A DNA stretch of 64,000 bases from Bacteroidota bacterium (GCA_018268015.1 JAFDXJ010000027.1:42896-106895), one strand, 5' to 3'. Counted from the stretch's first letter, positions 26,855 through 35,621 are shown. Numbers and translations: made by a program. Notes: generated by a model not told the origin, from the sequence alone.

Positions 26855-27781
26855 TTAATGGAGATATTTATCAAACCACTTACATACGATCCTCATATCA
26901 GGAATGGGATTATGCCCCGTATGTTGTGAAATAATCATTTGCGTCGGGACATTATTTTCAATCAGTTGATGATACATGTCATTGGCTTGGCGAATTGGAA
27001 TTAAAGGGTCATTATCTGAATTATAAATAAGTGTGGGTGCATCATCCTTTGTAACCTGGGCAAAGGGAGAGGCTTCCTTATATTTTCCGGATAAGATAAA
27101 AACACCGGCCTTCATTTCCGGTAAACTACCCATATAGGCTGAAATGGCTGAAAGAATATAATCATTCACAATAGCCGTATCTCCCGACCGGTTGATATCT
27201 GCCAGGTTAAATGGGGCGGCAAGCGTTACAACAGCCTGTACTTTGGCGCTTACACTATCTACACTTGAATGTGTGTATGATTGATTATCATCACTTACGC
27301 CAAGCATGGATGCAAGGTTCGCGCCCGAAGAATGCCCCATTGCGCCTATATGATCAGGATCTATGTCCAATTCATTTGCATTGTATCGTACATATCTCAC
27401 GGCTCTCCGGCAATCTTCAATGATTTCATTATAATGATACCTGGGTGAAAACCGGTGATTAATGACACAAACAGTATAGCCATTTTGTACAAGGGAGTGC
27501 ACCCATTTACCTGTATAATTGCTGTCTAATAGGACATCCTCTTTCAACGGTGTCTGATCATAATCTAAAGAATAAGGAAAACCCCATGCACTGCCTGGAA
27601 TGAAAAGGATCGCTTTATGATTTGATGTAATGGGCATATAAATATCCATTAACAATGCAGTACCTGAAACCATTCCATACACTACATTTTGCATTTTTTT
27701 GGAATAAGTTACCTGGGAAAATGAATGTACCTGAATGAACACTACTGTAATCAACAAAGTAATTATTTTTAAATGTTTCAT
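26855..27781 (-). CDS. exported alpha/beta hydrolase (esterase/lipase type)
   Basis: The 308-residue protein has a signal peptide (to about residue 22) and an alpha/beta-hydrolase core. The nucleophile elbow is GHSSGANLAS, so the serine of HSS is the nucleophile. The acid is probably in NSDNDPLIPI and the histidine in HTGHNPIP near the C-terminus. The oxyanion region reads LFIPGSAWGF instead of the HGGG of hormone-sensitive lipases. It resembles carboxylesterase/lipase-like proteins that cleave small esters in the periplasm. It is transcribed alone, downstream of a TAnnTTTG box. Confidence 0.88.
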   Translation of the reverse strand: MKHLKIITLLITVVFIQVHSFSQVTYSKKMQNVVYGMVSGTALLMDIYMPITSNHKAILFIPGSAWGFPYSLDYDQTPLKEDVLLDSNYTGKWVHSLVQNGYTVCVINHRFSPRYHYNEIIEDCRRAVRYVRYNANELDIDPDHIGAMGHSSGANLASMLGVSDDNQSYTHSSVDSVSAKVQAVVTLAAPFNLADINRSGDTAIVNDYILSAISAYMGSLPEMKAGVFILSGKYKEASPFAQVTKDDAPTLIYNSDNDPLIPIRQANDMYHQLIENNVPTQMIISQHTGHNPIPDMRIVCKWFDKYLH

Positions 27782-27817
27782 TTCTTTAAATTGAAAAAGT
27801 TAAATAGGAGAGTGAGA

Positions 27818-27825
27818 CAAAGTTA
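27818..27825 (-). promoter_or_regulatory. TAnnTTTG promoter box of the esterase gene
   Basis: Minus-strand TAACTTTG (27825-27818) matches the -7 box, 36 bases before the ATG. Confidence 0.45.
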
Positions 27826-28084
27826 ATCACTTGTTTTTACTATTGGTTGCTTCAGAAAAAATGAAAGGTTGCAGTTTCTAAGCACATCCATTCATAGGAT
27901 CATGATAAGTAATTTATATGTGCTCCCCACCCCAAACATTTTGTCTTTGAGAAATATTGAAATGGATTTTAAAAAAGCTTACCGGAATGAATTGATTCTT
28001 TTGCTGAATGCAATTTTTAAAAATAAATAAATTAGAAGCCTTTAAATCTAAGCCATAAGACACAATCAGTTGAGTAGTGAAGAT

Positions 28085-28119
28085 TAAAATAAAGAAGGCC
28101 GCCTGAATAAGGCGGCCTT
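28085..28119 (-). terminator. rho-independent terminator after tRNA-Lys
   Basis: AAGGCCGCC and GGCGGCCTT (28095-28119) form a perfect nine-pair stem with a seven-base loop. On the minus strand it is followed by the T-rich run CTTTATTTTAA-like sequence. It starts three bases after the mature tRNA end. Confidence 0.85.
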
Positions 28120-28122
28120 AAG

Positions 28123-28195
28123 TGATCCGGCTGGGACTCGAACCCAGGACCCATACATTAAAAGTGTATTGCTCTACCAACTGAGCTACCGAATC
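28123..28195 (-). tRNA. tRNA-Lys, anticodon UUU
   Basis: The minus strand folds as a 73-base tRNA. The acceptor stem is GATTCGG/CCGGATC (one G-T pair) with discriminator A. The D-arm reads GCTCAGTTGGTAGAGC, and the anticodon loop CTTTTAA carries UUU. The T-arm is CTGGG/TTCGAGT/CCCAG. The 3' CCA is not encoded. It is a single-gene unit with its own promoter and terminator. Confidence 0.97.
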
Positions 28196-28268
28196 TTTCC
28201 AAAGCCCATCCCAATTTTCATTGGAAAGAACAAATTTCTAAAAACATTTCCTGTTTTCAAAAAGAGTG

Positions 28269-28299
28269 CAAAAATAACTGAATTCAACTGTACTCCAAA
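28269..28299 (-). promoter_or_regulatory. promoter of tRNA-Lys
   Basis: Minus strand: TTTG (28299-28296), exactly 19 bases, then TATTTTTG (28276-28269). Box sequence and spacing are identical to the tRNA-Arg promoter. The leader to the mature 5' end is about 70 bases. Confidence 0.8.
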
Positions 28300-28351
28300 T
28301 TTTTAAAACAATATTTTTTCCTTTATCATGAATATTCAACAACAGAGTGAT

Positions 28352-28359
28352 TAATTTTG
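28352..28359 (+). promoter_or_regulatory. TAnnTTTG promoter box of the SDR gene
   Basis: TAATTTTG matches the -7 box, 24 bases before the ATG. No clear -33 box. Confidence 0.45.
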
Positions 28360-28383
28360 TATATTCCCAAACAAAAAATTAGA

Positions 28384-29193
28384 ATGGAATTTTTTAAAAA
28401 TAAGGTAGCAGTTGTAACGGGTGGTTCCGAAGGAATAGGCCGCGCTATTGTCCTGGCTTTATTGCGGCAGGGCTGTAAAGTAGCTACCTGTGCCAGGAAT
28501 TATGATAAATTGTATGCGCTGAAATCTTCTAACCCGGATGAACATTCTTTATTTATCTATGCTGCAGATGTAAGTAATGAAATGGACTGTGCTCATTTCT
28601 TTGAAAAAACAATTCAACAATTCGGAACGATTCATATACTGGTAAATAATGCCGGTATTTCTATGCGTGGTCTTTTTTTGGAAACCAACCTGGATACTTT
28701 TAGGAAGTTGATGGAAGTCAATTTTTGGGGCAATTTATATTGCGCCAAATTGGCTTTACCTTATATTATCAAAAATAAAGGAAGTTTAGTGGGAATTTCT
28801 TCCATTGCAGGCTTTCGTGGCCTGCCTGGACGAAGTGGTTATTCCGCATCTAAATTTGCTATCAATGGCTGGATGGAAGCCTTAAGAACAGAGTTGATGG
28901 AAACCGGTGTGAATGTCTTGACTGTATGCCCTGGATTCACAGCCAGCAATATCCGGAATGCGGCGCTTACGGAAGATGGAAAGCCTCAGGGCTCGTCTCC
29001 ATTGGAAGAACAGGAATTAATGACTGCCGATGAATGTGCAGAATACATAGTCGAAGCCATTGAAAAACATAAGAGAACGTTGATCTTAACAGGTACAGGG
29101 AAACGTACCGTTATTTTAAACCGTTTCTTTCCAACACTAACGGATAAATTAACCCGGAAATACTATTTTAAAAATGGCCGCCTGGTCAAGTAA
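28384..29193 (+). CDS. short-chain dehydrogenase/reductase
   Basis: The 269-residue protein is a classical SDR. The cofactor loop is VTGGSEGIGRAI near residue 13, then LVNNAGISMRG. The catalytic serine is in SSIAGFRGLPGRSGYSASKF, which also holds the YSASK tyrosine and lysine. CPGFTASNIR follows. It interconverts an alcohol and a ketone with NAD(P)H; the layout resembles the DHRS7/3-keto-type membrane-associated group, but the substrate cannot be read. The frame extends nine codons upstream of MEFFKNKVAVV, yet the -7 box lies in that part, so ATG 28384 is the start. The next gene follows after 21 bases. Confidence 0.92.
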   Translation: MEFFKNKVAVVTGGSEGIGRAIVLALLRQGCKVATCARNYDKLYALKSSNPDEHSLFIYAADVSNEMDCAHFFEKTIQQFGTIHILVNNAGISMRGLFLETNLDTFRKLMEVNFWGNLYCAKLALPYIIKNKGSLVGISSIAGFRGLPGRSGYSASKFAINGWMEALRTELMETGVNVLTVCPGFTASNIRNAALTEDGKPQGSSPLEEQELMTADECAEYIVEAIEKHKRTLILTGTGKRTVILNRFFPTLTDKLTRKYYFKNGRLVK

Positions 29194-29214
29194 ATTTATA
29201 CAATCTCTTTTTAA

Positions 29215-30039
29215 ATGGCCGGAATTCCTGTTATCACACTTTCTACAGATATTGGTACCAAAGATTACCTGGCTGGTGCTATAAAGGGTCAATTAATTGC
29301 CGTTATTCCCCAAATTATTATTGCAGATATCTCACATGAACTTTCCGGTCAAAATTATTTTCATGCTGCGTATATCTGTAAACATGCATTCCGGCATTTC
29401 CCCCAAGAGTCCATTCATATTGTCATTGTAAATTTATTTGAGAAATTGCCTCATTATCTTTTATTGGCAAAATTCAATGACCAATATATTATTTGCCCGG
29501 ATAATGGTATGCTGACCATGATTACAGGCAAACAACCGGAAGAAATGGTGGCTATAGAAGTAAAGCCGGCTGGTAATTTTGGTTTATTAGCATGCACTTC
29601 AGCTATTGCGAATGCTATTCAAAAATTAAGTGATGGTATTTCTTTTGAGCAAATAGGACCATCTATTCATGAGATTGTAGAAAAATATCCTTTACGTGCT
29701 ACTTATGGCTCGGATTGGCTGGATTGCCAGGTGATATTTATAGATCATTTTGAAAATGTTGTCATTAATCTCACGAAAGAAGAATTTGAAGAGCATCGTA
29801 AAGGGAGGAAATTTAAAATTGAATTGAAAAATAATGAAGTGATAGAAACCATCAGTGAAAACTATGCTTCCGTACAACCTGGAGATTCACTGGCATGGTT
29901 CAATTCTGCTGATTACCTGGAAATTGCAGTCAATAAAGGTAATGTTGCAGGCTTGTTTGGTCTCGAAACCTATTTAGGAAAAGGCAGCCACTCACAAGTG
30001 AAAATGAGTTATCATACAATCCGTATTTTCTTTGAATAG
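29215..30039 (+). CDS. DUF62 (SAM hydroxide adenosyltransferase-like) protein, divergent
   Basis: The 274-residue protein has the DUF62/fluorinase-type opening STDIGTKDYLAGAIKG (Asp12 and Asp17) and the CPDNGML loop near residue 95. A C-terminal beta-barrel part has DHFENVVINLT. Canonical members hydrolyse S-adenosylmethionine to adenosine and methionine using a conserved Asp-Arg-His set; the Asp and Arg lie in a VVDPGVG...R segment. Here that position reads IVIVNLFEKLPHY (69-81), without the motif. Activity may therefore differ. It is probably co-transcribed with the SDR gene 21 bases upstream. Confidence 0.8.
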   Translation: MAGIPVITLSTDIGTKDYLAGAIKGQLIAVIPQIIIADISHELSGQNYFHAAYICKHAFRHFPQESIHIVIVNLFEKLPHYLLLAKFNDQYIICPDNGMLTMITGKQPEEMVAIEVKPAGNFGLLACTSAIANAIQKLSDGISFEQIGPSIHEIVEKYPLRATYGSDWLDCQVIFIDHFENVVINLTKEEFEEHRKGRKFKIELKNNEVIETISENYASVQPGDSLAWFNSADYLEIAVNKGNVAGLFGLETYLGKGSHSQVKMSYHTIRIFFE

Positions 30040-30053
30040 GATGCTTAAAAAGA

Positions 30054-30359
30054 TTATTTTTCTAATTCCTGCCAGCTGACAACACCTCCTTGTAAGTTTA
30101 CTAAATTTGTAAATCCCATTTGTTCTAAATATTGGCTCGCGATAACACTTCTGTTCCCTGTTCTGCAATAAAGAATAATTTCCTCCTCTTTCCAGTCTTC
30201 AATGTCATCTGTTTCCATTATTTGTATTTTTTCTAAAGGAAGCAATTTGCCACCGAGGTTAAAATTTTCATATTCATCTTCCCGGCGAACATCAAGCAAT
30301 CGAAGTTCTTCACCTGCATCCAAACGGGATTTTAGCTCTGAAGCTGTGATTGTTTTCAT
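30054..30359 (-). CDS. rhodanese-domain protein, single domain
   Basis: The 101-residue protein is one rhodanese fold. It has LLDVRREDEYENFNLGGKLLPLEKI and the active-site loop YCRTGNRSV, with Cys69 as the persulfide-forming residue. Small rhodaneses of this type carry sulfane sulfur in the cytoplasm; the partner is unknown. It lies 20 bases downstream of the PASTA-protein gene on the same strand and is convergent with the DUF62 gene. Confidence 0.92.
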   Translation of the reverse strand: MKTITASELKSRLDAGEELRLLDVRREDEYENFNLGGKLLPLEKIQIMETDDIEDWKEEEIILYCRTGNRSVIASQYLEQMGFTNLVNLQGGVVSWQELEK

Positions 30360-30379
30360 TTTAAAATGGTTTAAAAAAA

Positions 30380-31192
30380 TTATGGTGATTGAATGGTGGT
30401 ATCTTTAACCGGGGGATTAAGGCTTATCCATATATCCATGATTTCACCGGGTCGAATTTTATTTTCCACAATAGTGCCTTCTGCGATCATGGATTTTGGT
30501 TCAGGACTTTGTTTCACAATAAAGGCCGATGCAGTATCTGTTAATGCATCCATGGCAAGAATCGCTCCCAGGGAAATATTATTGCCGCTTAATAAGGACC
30601 TTGCCTGTTCTACAGTCATACCTACCAGATCCGGAACATCCATATCGTTATTCCCAATACCATTGCCAATGACGAGATCAATAGCAGTACCCATATTTAT
30701 TTTTGTTCCCGGCGCAATAGCATTACCATTTATTTTTTGTTCGCGAACCGCATTACGCGCTATATCCGGAACAAAACTGGTATCACCTAATTTTAGACCA
30801 ATGCTATGTAAGTAAAGTTCTGCACTTTTAAAAGAAAATCCACGTAAGTCGGGCATGGCAACCAAGGGGGGCACGCTCCTGTTCACAGTGAGAAAAATAG
30901 TACGGTCCGCTTTTACAATGGCATCCGCTTCAGGCGACTGTCGCATGACGGAAAGTGGCGCTGCAGTATCAGTATAAATACTATCTTGTAAAACCACCTC
31001 AAATCCTTTGGATTCAAGGACCCGTTTAGCTTCCTCAAATGATTTTCCGGTAATAGAAGGCACTTGTTGATTATCATTATGATGTGTAATCAGCCCCAAC
31101 GCACTGAAAAATAAAAAGATGATGAGTGCAACCAAAGCTAAAGCAACCAGAAGGTTTACGAAAAAAGATTTATGAGTCAAAGATTTAAACAC
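30380..31192 (-). CDS. membrane-anchored PASTA-domain protein
   Basis: The 270-residue protein has one N-terminal membrane helix (about 12-35) and then three PASTA repeats. They begin near QQVPSITGKSFEEAKRVL, VAMPDLRGFSFKSAELYL and MDVPDLVGMTVEQARSLL. There is no kinase domain. PASTA domains bind peptidoglycan or lipid II-like ligands, and the next upstream gene on this strand is ddl, so a cell-wall link is reasonable. A TAnnTTTG box ends four bases before the ATG, implying a leaderless or nearly leaderless message. Confidence 0.88.
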   Translation of the reverse strand: MFKSLTHKSFFVNLLVALALVALIIFLFFSALGLITHHNDNQQVPSITGKSFEEAKRVLESKGFEVVLQDSIYTDTAAPLSVMRQSPEADAIVKADRTIFLTVNRSVPPLVAMPDLRGFSFKSAELYLHSIGLKLGDTSFVPDIARNAVREQKINGNAIAPGTKINMGTAIDLVIGNGIGNNDMDVPDLVGMTVEQARSLLSGNNISLGAILAMDALTDTASAFIVKQSPEPKSMIAEGTIVENKIRPGEIMDIWISLNPPVKDTTIQSP

Positions 31193-31196
31193 GTTG

Positions 31197-31204
31197 CAAA
31201 CTTA
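31197..31204 (-). promoter_or_regulatory. TAnnTTTG promoter box abutting the PASTA-protein start
   Basis: Minus-strand TAAGTTTG (31204-31197) ends four bases before the ATG at 31192. Transcription would start at or beside the start codon. Confidence 0.4.
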
Positions 31205-31257
31205 ATTTATTTAATGGCTCTATTTTTTATTTTGTTTAGTATGCATTTCTTCAATGG

Positions 31258-32244
31258 TTATTTAAGAAAACTTGCTTCTATAAGTGCAGTGTAAAATTCT
31301 TTTAAGTTCCATCCCATAGCTGCTACCTGTTGCGGTATGAGGCTTGCAGCACTTTGCCCCGGAACAGTATTGATTTCCAGCATAACAGGGACGTTTTTTT
31401 TCTCATCAAAAATAAAATCAATTCTCACAATGCCTTTACAATTAAAAATGGCATAGATTTTTTTTGCTGCATCTCTTACAGCTTCAGCCATTTCTTCCGT
31501 TATTTCTGCAGGTGTTATTTCTGCACTTTCTCCTTTATATTTTGCATTAAAATCGAAAAATTCGTTTTTTGAAATGATTTCTGTAATGGGGAGCGTAATA
31601 ATTTTTTCACCATTATTGAAAACACCAATTGTTAGTTCCCGCCCACTGATAAATTCTTCAACAAGCACCTGGTTGTCCTCTGCAAATGCTTTATCAATTG
31701 CAATCCCGATTTCTTCTGAATATTTCAATACTTTAGACATGCCGATACTCGAGCCTCCATTATTCGGTTTCACAAAAACAGGGAATTGCAATTTCTTGAT
31801 GGCTTCATCCGGGATCGTTGATTCATGATTCAATAACATAACAGATTTGGAAACCTCAATGCCACTATATCCTGCTAATGCAATAGTATCTCTTTTATTG
31901 AAAGTGAGCGCAGAAACGGAAGCATTGCAACAGGTATAGGGAATATGAAGCATATCAAAATAGCCCTGCAATTTTCCATCTTCACCGGGTGTGCCATGAA
32001 TACACATCAAAACCGTATCAAATACAATTTTTTGGTTGTTCAGGGTCAGTGAGAAATCATTTTTATCTATATTAATTTTTTCCCCTTGCTCATCAGTATA
32101 AAGCCAACCGGCCGGGGAAATATCAATAAGATAATATTGGTATTTATCTGTATCAATATGCTTTTCAATAGTTGCAGCGCTTTGATAACTAATTTCCGAT
32201 TCGCGACTAAAACCACCGGTAACAAGTGCAATACATTTTTTCAT
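31258..32244 (-). CDS. ddl: D-alanine--D-alanine ligase
   Basis: The 328-residue ATP-grasp enzyme has the Ddl N-terminus VTGGFSRESEISYQSA and CIHGTPGEDGKLQGYFDML. The ATP loop is KPNNGGSSIGMSK, then VEEFISGRELTIGV, and the metal site is RIDFIFDEKKNVPVMLEINT with PGQSAAS. It joins two D-alanines in the cytoplasm for the peptidoglycan stem peptide. The length is normal. It lies 65 bases upstream of the PASTA gene on the same strand. Confidence 0.95.
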   Translation of the reverse strand: MKKCIALVTGGFSRESEISYQSAATIEKHIDTDKYQYYLIDISPAGWLYTDEQGEKINIDKNDFSLTLNNQKIVFDTVLMCIHGTPGEDGKLQGYFDMLHIPYTCCNASVSALTFNKRDTIALAGYSGIEVSKSVMLLNHESTIPDEAIKKLQFPVFVKPNNGGSSIGMSKVLKYSEEIGIAIDKAFAEDNQVLVEEFISGRELTIGVFNNGEKIITLPITEIISKNEFFDFNAKYKGESAEITPAEITEEMAEAVRDAAKKIYAIFNCKGIVRIDFIFDEKKNVPVMLEINTVPGQSAASLIPQQVAAMGWNLKEFYTALIEASFLK

Positions 32245-32302
32245 GAAAAATATTTACATACAAAGAAATTAAAAAAACTCTTTTTAGGTCTGTGTAATTT
32301 TA

Positions 32303-32339
32303 TAAAAAAAGGTGAAGGATTGAAGAATCCTGCACCTTT
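32303..32339 (-). terminator. rho-independent terminator downstream of the ferredoxin gene
   Basis: AAAGGTG-A-AGGATT and AATCCT-G-CACCTTT form a 13-pair stem with one mismatch and a GAAG loop (32308-32339). On the minus strand it is followed by a run of seven T. It lies about 130 bases after the ferredoxin stop. Confidence 0.72.
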
Positions 32340-32470
32340 CATTAATGGGAAATATCACCCATCTGTATGATGTTGCCGATGAAAGCAACAAGTAATTATT
32401 GGCAAGATAATTTTTTCATTTGATAAAATCAAATTTTCATTGAGCTATTTTGTTAAAGAACCCTAATCAT

Positions 32471-32818
32471 TTATAAATGCATTCTGTCTTTTTTGGCAAG
32501 GAGTTCTTCCACGGTCTCCTGGTACATTTCATCCGGGACACAACAATCCACAGGGCACACAGCAGCACACTGCGGTTCTTCATGAAAACCCTGGCACTCT
32601 GTACATTTACTTGGTACTATAAAGTAAATATCCGTAGCAATGGGTTCAAATCTCTGTTCCGCATCTACTACGGTGCCGTCAATTAAAGTATATGGACCCT
32701 TTACGGTATTGCCATCCGTAATGGCCCATTCAACGCCGCCTTCATAAATAGCATTATTTGGGCACTCTGGCTCACATGCGCCACAGTTTATACATTCATC
32801 AGTAATTTTTATTGCCAT
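32471..32818 (-). CDS. ferredoxin with two 4Fe-4S cluster motifs
   Basis: The 115-residue protein has the first cluster motif [12 protein letters not shown] at residues 9-20 and a second at about 74-95 (CTEC, then [10 protein letters not shown]). The insertion between them is longer than in clostridial ferredoxins, as is usual in Bacteroidota. It would carry electrons at low potential in the cytoplasm. It is divergent from a LuxC-like acyl-CoA reductase with 76 bases between, an arrangement that suggests shared regulation. Confidence 0.92.
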   Translation of the reverse strand: MAIKITDECINCGACEPECPNNAIYEGGVEWAITDGNTVKGPYTLIDGTVVDAEQRFEPIATDIYFIVPSKCTECQGFHEEPQCAAVCPVDCCVPDEMYQETVEELLAKKDRMHL

Positions 32819-32863
32819 AGTATTTTATTTTTGCAGTTAACTTTAAAAAACCTTCTTTCTTTA

Positions 32864-32871
32864 CAAAGATA
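32864..32871 (-). promoter_or_regulatory. TAnnTTTG promoter box of the ferredoxin gene
   Basis: Minus-strand TATCTTTG (32871-32864) matches the -7 box, 45 bases before the ATG. A TTTG 15 bases further upstream is too close to be a standard -33. Confidence 0.45.
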
Positions 32872-32894
32872 GTTAACAAGATTAAACAAAAAAT

Positions 32895-33890
32895 ATGGAA
32901 TTGAAACAACGGATTTTTCTAATGGATATGCTCGGAAAATATATTTTGGAAAATGGGGAGGATCTCCGGGAAGAGTGTTCCAGGGCAGAACAACAAAATC
33001 CCTGGTTTAGTCATGACTTTATTTTTTTATCCTTAAAAAGTATCCGGGAAGCGTTTTTGCAAAAAAGTATTTTGGAGAAATGGGCAGTCTCCTATCCAAT
33101 AAAAATGAAGGGCATATCAAAAAAGGTTGGACTTACTTTAGCCGGTAATATTCCTTTAGTAGGTTTTCACGATTTCTTATGTGTTTTTATAAGTGGCCAT
33201 CAGGCTATCCTGAAATTATCTTCGAAAGATGAAGTATTAATGACTCATTTTATTACAAAATTAATAGAATGGGATGGAGATGTCGCTCAACAGGTTTCTA
33301 TTTCAAGTGACTTGAAAAATTGCGATGCTTATATTGCAACCGGTAGTAATAATTCGGCGAGATATTTTGAATTTTATTTTCAAAAGTATCCTCATATTAT
33401 CCGCAAAAACCGCACTTCGGTAGCTATTTTATATGGCCAGGAAACAGCTAGTGATTTGTCTTTTCTTGCCGACGACATGATGCTTTATTATGGAATGGGA
33501 TGTCGCAATGTGTCCCACCTGTTTGTACCAAAAGATTATGATTTCCTGCCCTTGCTCAATGCATTAAAAAAGTACCATTCATTTATAGATTTTCATAAAT
33601 ACAAAAATAATTACGATTACCGTCTCTCCATTTTACTCATGAATCAAACACCGTTCATGGATAGCGGCGGTATTTTGTTGATTGAAAATGAATCCTTGTT
33701 TGCCCAGTTGAGTTGCATACATTACTCTTATTATCAAAATGAACAGCATTTGCACGAGACATTACAGCGTAATGATCAAATTCAGTGTATAGTTGGGTTC
33801 CATGGCTTGCCATTCGGTAAAACACAATACCCGTCCATTCAGGATTTTGCGGATGGAATAGATACGATGCAGTTTCTTTGTAATCTTTAA
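32895..33890 (+). CDS. LuxC-like acyl-CoA reductase
   Basis: The 331-residue protein follows the LuxC/aldehyde-dehydrogenase pattern. VGLTLAGNIPLVGFHDFLCVFISGH lies near residue 80, then AYIATGSNNSARYFEFYF and KNRTSVAILYGQETASD. GMGCRNVSHLFVP contains Cys207 as the probable thiolate that forms the acyl-enzyme. Such enzymes reduce fatty acyl-CoA or acyl groups to aldehydes with NADPH. The divergent neighbour is a ferredoxin, a pairing widely seen in this phylum. The physiological acyl substrate is unknown, and there is no luciferase. Confidence 0.85.
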   Translation: MELKQRIFLMDMLGKYILENGEDLREECSRAEQQNPWFSHDFIFLSLKSIREAFLQKSILEKWAVSYPIKMKGISKKVGLTLAGNIPLVGFHDFLCVFISGHQAILKLSSKDEVLMTHFITKLIEWDGDVAQQVSISSDLKNCDAYIATGSNNSARYFEFYFQKYPHIIRKNRTSVAILYGQETASDLSFLADDMMLYYGMGCRNVSHLFVPKDYDFLPLLNALKKYHSFIDFHKYKNNYDYRLSILLMNQTPFMDSGGILLIENESLFAQLSCIHYSYYQNEQHLHETLQRNDQIQCIVGFHGLPFGKTQYPSIQDFADGIDTMQFLCNL

Positions 33891-34107
33891 TTTGTTAATG
33901 AGTTGAAAATAAAAATGCAAACCCGTCATCTTAATGATTACTGGAATAATTTTATGCAATAAAATCAGTTGTACGACAACCTTCGTCAATTTATTGTTAA
34001 ATGCAACAGCCGTTGAACAGACAAATTATTTTGCTTCGTTTCTTTGTGATGAGAGGCACATTATTTGCCGGTCATAAACTTTTCTTATTCTAAAATATGT
34101 ATTCACT

Positions 34108-35610
34108 ATGAAATTTAAAAACGTTTTATTAATCATTCTTATCAGCAGTGCTACTGCATTCCTCAGTGTGTGGGGATATGGAAAGTATATTGGAAACAAA
34201 AGTGTAACGGTACAGCAGGAGGGAAAATTACCTGTAAATTATGCCGGTTTTTTTGATAAAAATAATTCCGGTGGTCCGGTTGATTTTACTGCTGCTGCAA
34301 GTGCAGCGACGCCTGCAGTTGTACATATTAAAACCATTATTAAAGAAAGAAAGCTAACCCAACAAGAGCAGCAAAGGAACAATCCTTTTTCTGACCTTTT
34401 CGGAGACAATGATCCCTTTTCTCAATTTTTTGGGGGGCCGCGTGTCATGCCGGAGCAGCGTGCAAGTGGCAGTGGAGTATTAATCAGCAGTGATGGGTAC
34501 ATCATTACAAATAATCATGTGATTGATGGTGCTGATGAAGTGACAGTCACTACTAATGAAAGAAAAACTTATAAAGGAACCGTAGTGGCAAAAGATGTAA
34601 ATACGGATCTTGCCTTGGTAAAAATTAATGACAAAAACCTTCCTTTCCTTGTTTTTGGCAATAGTGATGATGTAAAGCTTGGCCAATGGGTCTTAGCGAT
34701 TGGGTACCCTTTGACTTTAGATGTAACAGTAACAGCGGGCATCGTTAGTGCTAAGTCTCGTTCTATTGGAATCAATAAAGGAAGCGCTCCCATTGAGTCT
34801 TTTATTCAAACGGATGCTGCAGTAAATCCGGGTAATAGTGGTGGGCCATTAATTAATACGAATGGTGAATTGATTGGCATCAATTCTGCCATTGCTTCAC
34901 CTACAGGCGCTTATGCCGGCTATTCCTATGCCATTCCGGTTAATATTGTGAAAAAAATTGCTTCTGATCTGATGAAATATGGCGTTGTTCAAAGAGCCTT
35001 TATTGGAATCGCTTATCCATCTGATAACCTTACCGATGATCAGAAAAAACAATATGGTATTAAAGATGGAGATGGCATTTTTGTAACGGATGCACCTGAA
35101 GGTGGCGCAGCACAACAGGCCGGGATCCGTAAAGGTGATTTTGTTACAAAAATTAATGGAGTTGCAGTACACAGCGGCCCTGAATTACAGGAACAAGTTG
35201 CCAATTTTAAACCGGGAGATAAAATTACCATTACATATACCCGTGATGGAAAAGAAAATACCATACCATTGACTTTGAAGAATAAAGCTGGAAATTATTC
35301 CATTGTAAAATCAAATAGTGTGTTGGATAATTTAGGCGCTGACCTGGTTACGATTGATAAACAAACAGCGAAAGAAAACAATTTGAAGGGAGGAGTACAG
35401 GTGCAAAAAATAGGGAATGGCTTAATGGCTAATTCGAGAATACAGGAAGGTTTTATTATTATCGCTGCCAATGGCCAGCCGGTTACATCTACAGAAGATT
35501 TAGCAACCATTTTATCCAATGCTCATGGTACCATTAAAATTGATGGTGTGTATCCCGGATATGGAGACACGTATACTTATCCGTTGCGAATTGATAGCGA
35601 TGATAATTAA
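34108..35610 (+). CDS. HtrA/Do-type periplasmic serine protease
   Basis: The 500-residue protein has an N-terminal membrane anchor or signal (about 5-25) and a trypsin-like domain with the complete triad. His137 is in ITNNHVIDG, Asp167 in NTDLALVKI and Ser244 in NPGNSGGPLIN. Two PDZ domains follow (about 290-385 and 395-490), the first opening with RAFIGIAYP. The family degrades or refolds damaged envelope proteins. A Gln/Phe-rich loop (QQEQQRNNPFSDLFGDNDPF) before the core corresponds to the LA loop. It stands alone, with a strong terminator behind it. Confidence 0.95.
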   Translation: MKFKNVLLIILISSATAFLSVWGYGKYIGNKSVTVQQEGKLPVNYAGFFDKNNSGGPVDFTAAASAATPAVVHIKTIIKERKLTQQEQQRNNPFSDLFGDNDPFSQFFGGPRVMPEQRASGSGVLISSDGYIITNNHVIDGADEVTVTTNERKTYKGTVVAKDVNTDLALVKINDKNLPFLVFGNSDDVKLGQWVLAIGYPLTLDVTVTAGIVSAKSRSIGINKGSAPIESFIQTDAAVNPGNSGGPLINTNGELIGINSAIASPTGAYAGYSYAIPVNIVKKIASDLMKYGVVQRAFIGIAYPSDNLTDDQKKQYGIKDGDGIFVTDAPEGGAAQQAGIRKGDFVTKINGVAVHSGPELQEQVANFKPGDKITITYTRDGKENTIPLTLKNKAGNYSIVKSNSVLDNLGADLVTIDKQTAKENNLKGGVQVQKIGNGLMANSRIQEGFIIIAANGQPVTSTEDLATILSNAHGTIKIDGVYPGYGDTYTYPLRIDSDDN

Positions 35611-35621
35611 TGGTAAAATAA

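Larger units (their letters stand above)
27782..28122. other. non-coding stretch between the esterase gene and tRNA-Lys
   Basis: This stretch holds the esterase promoter near 27.82 kb and, at its end, the tRNA-Lys terminator. A 22-codon ORF at 27962-28030 has no supporting context. I see nothing else. Confidence 0.5.

Noticed and set aside
27962..28030. 22-codon ORF upstream of tRNA-Lys
   Set aside because: No conserved feature and no promoter box; chance frame likely.
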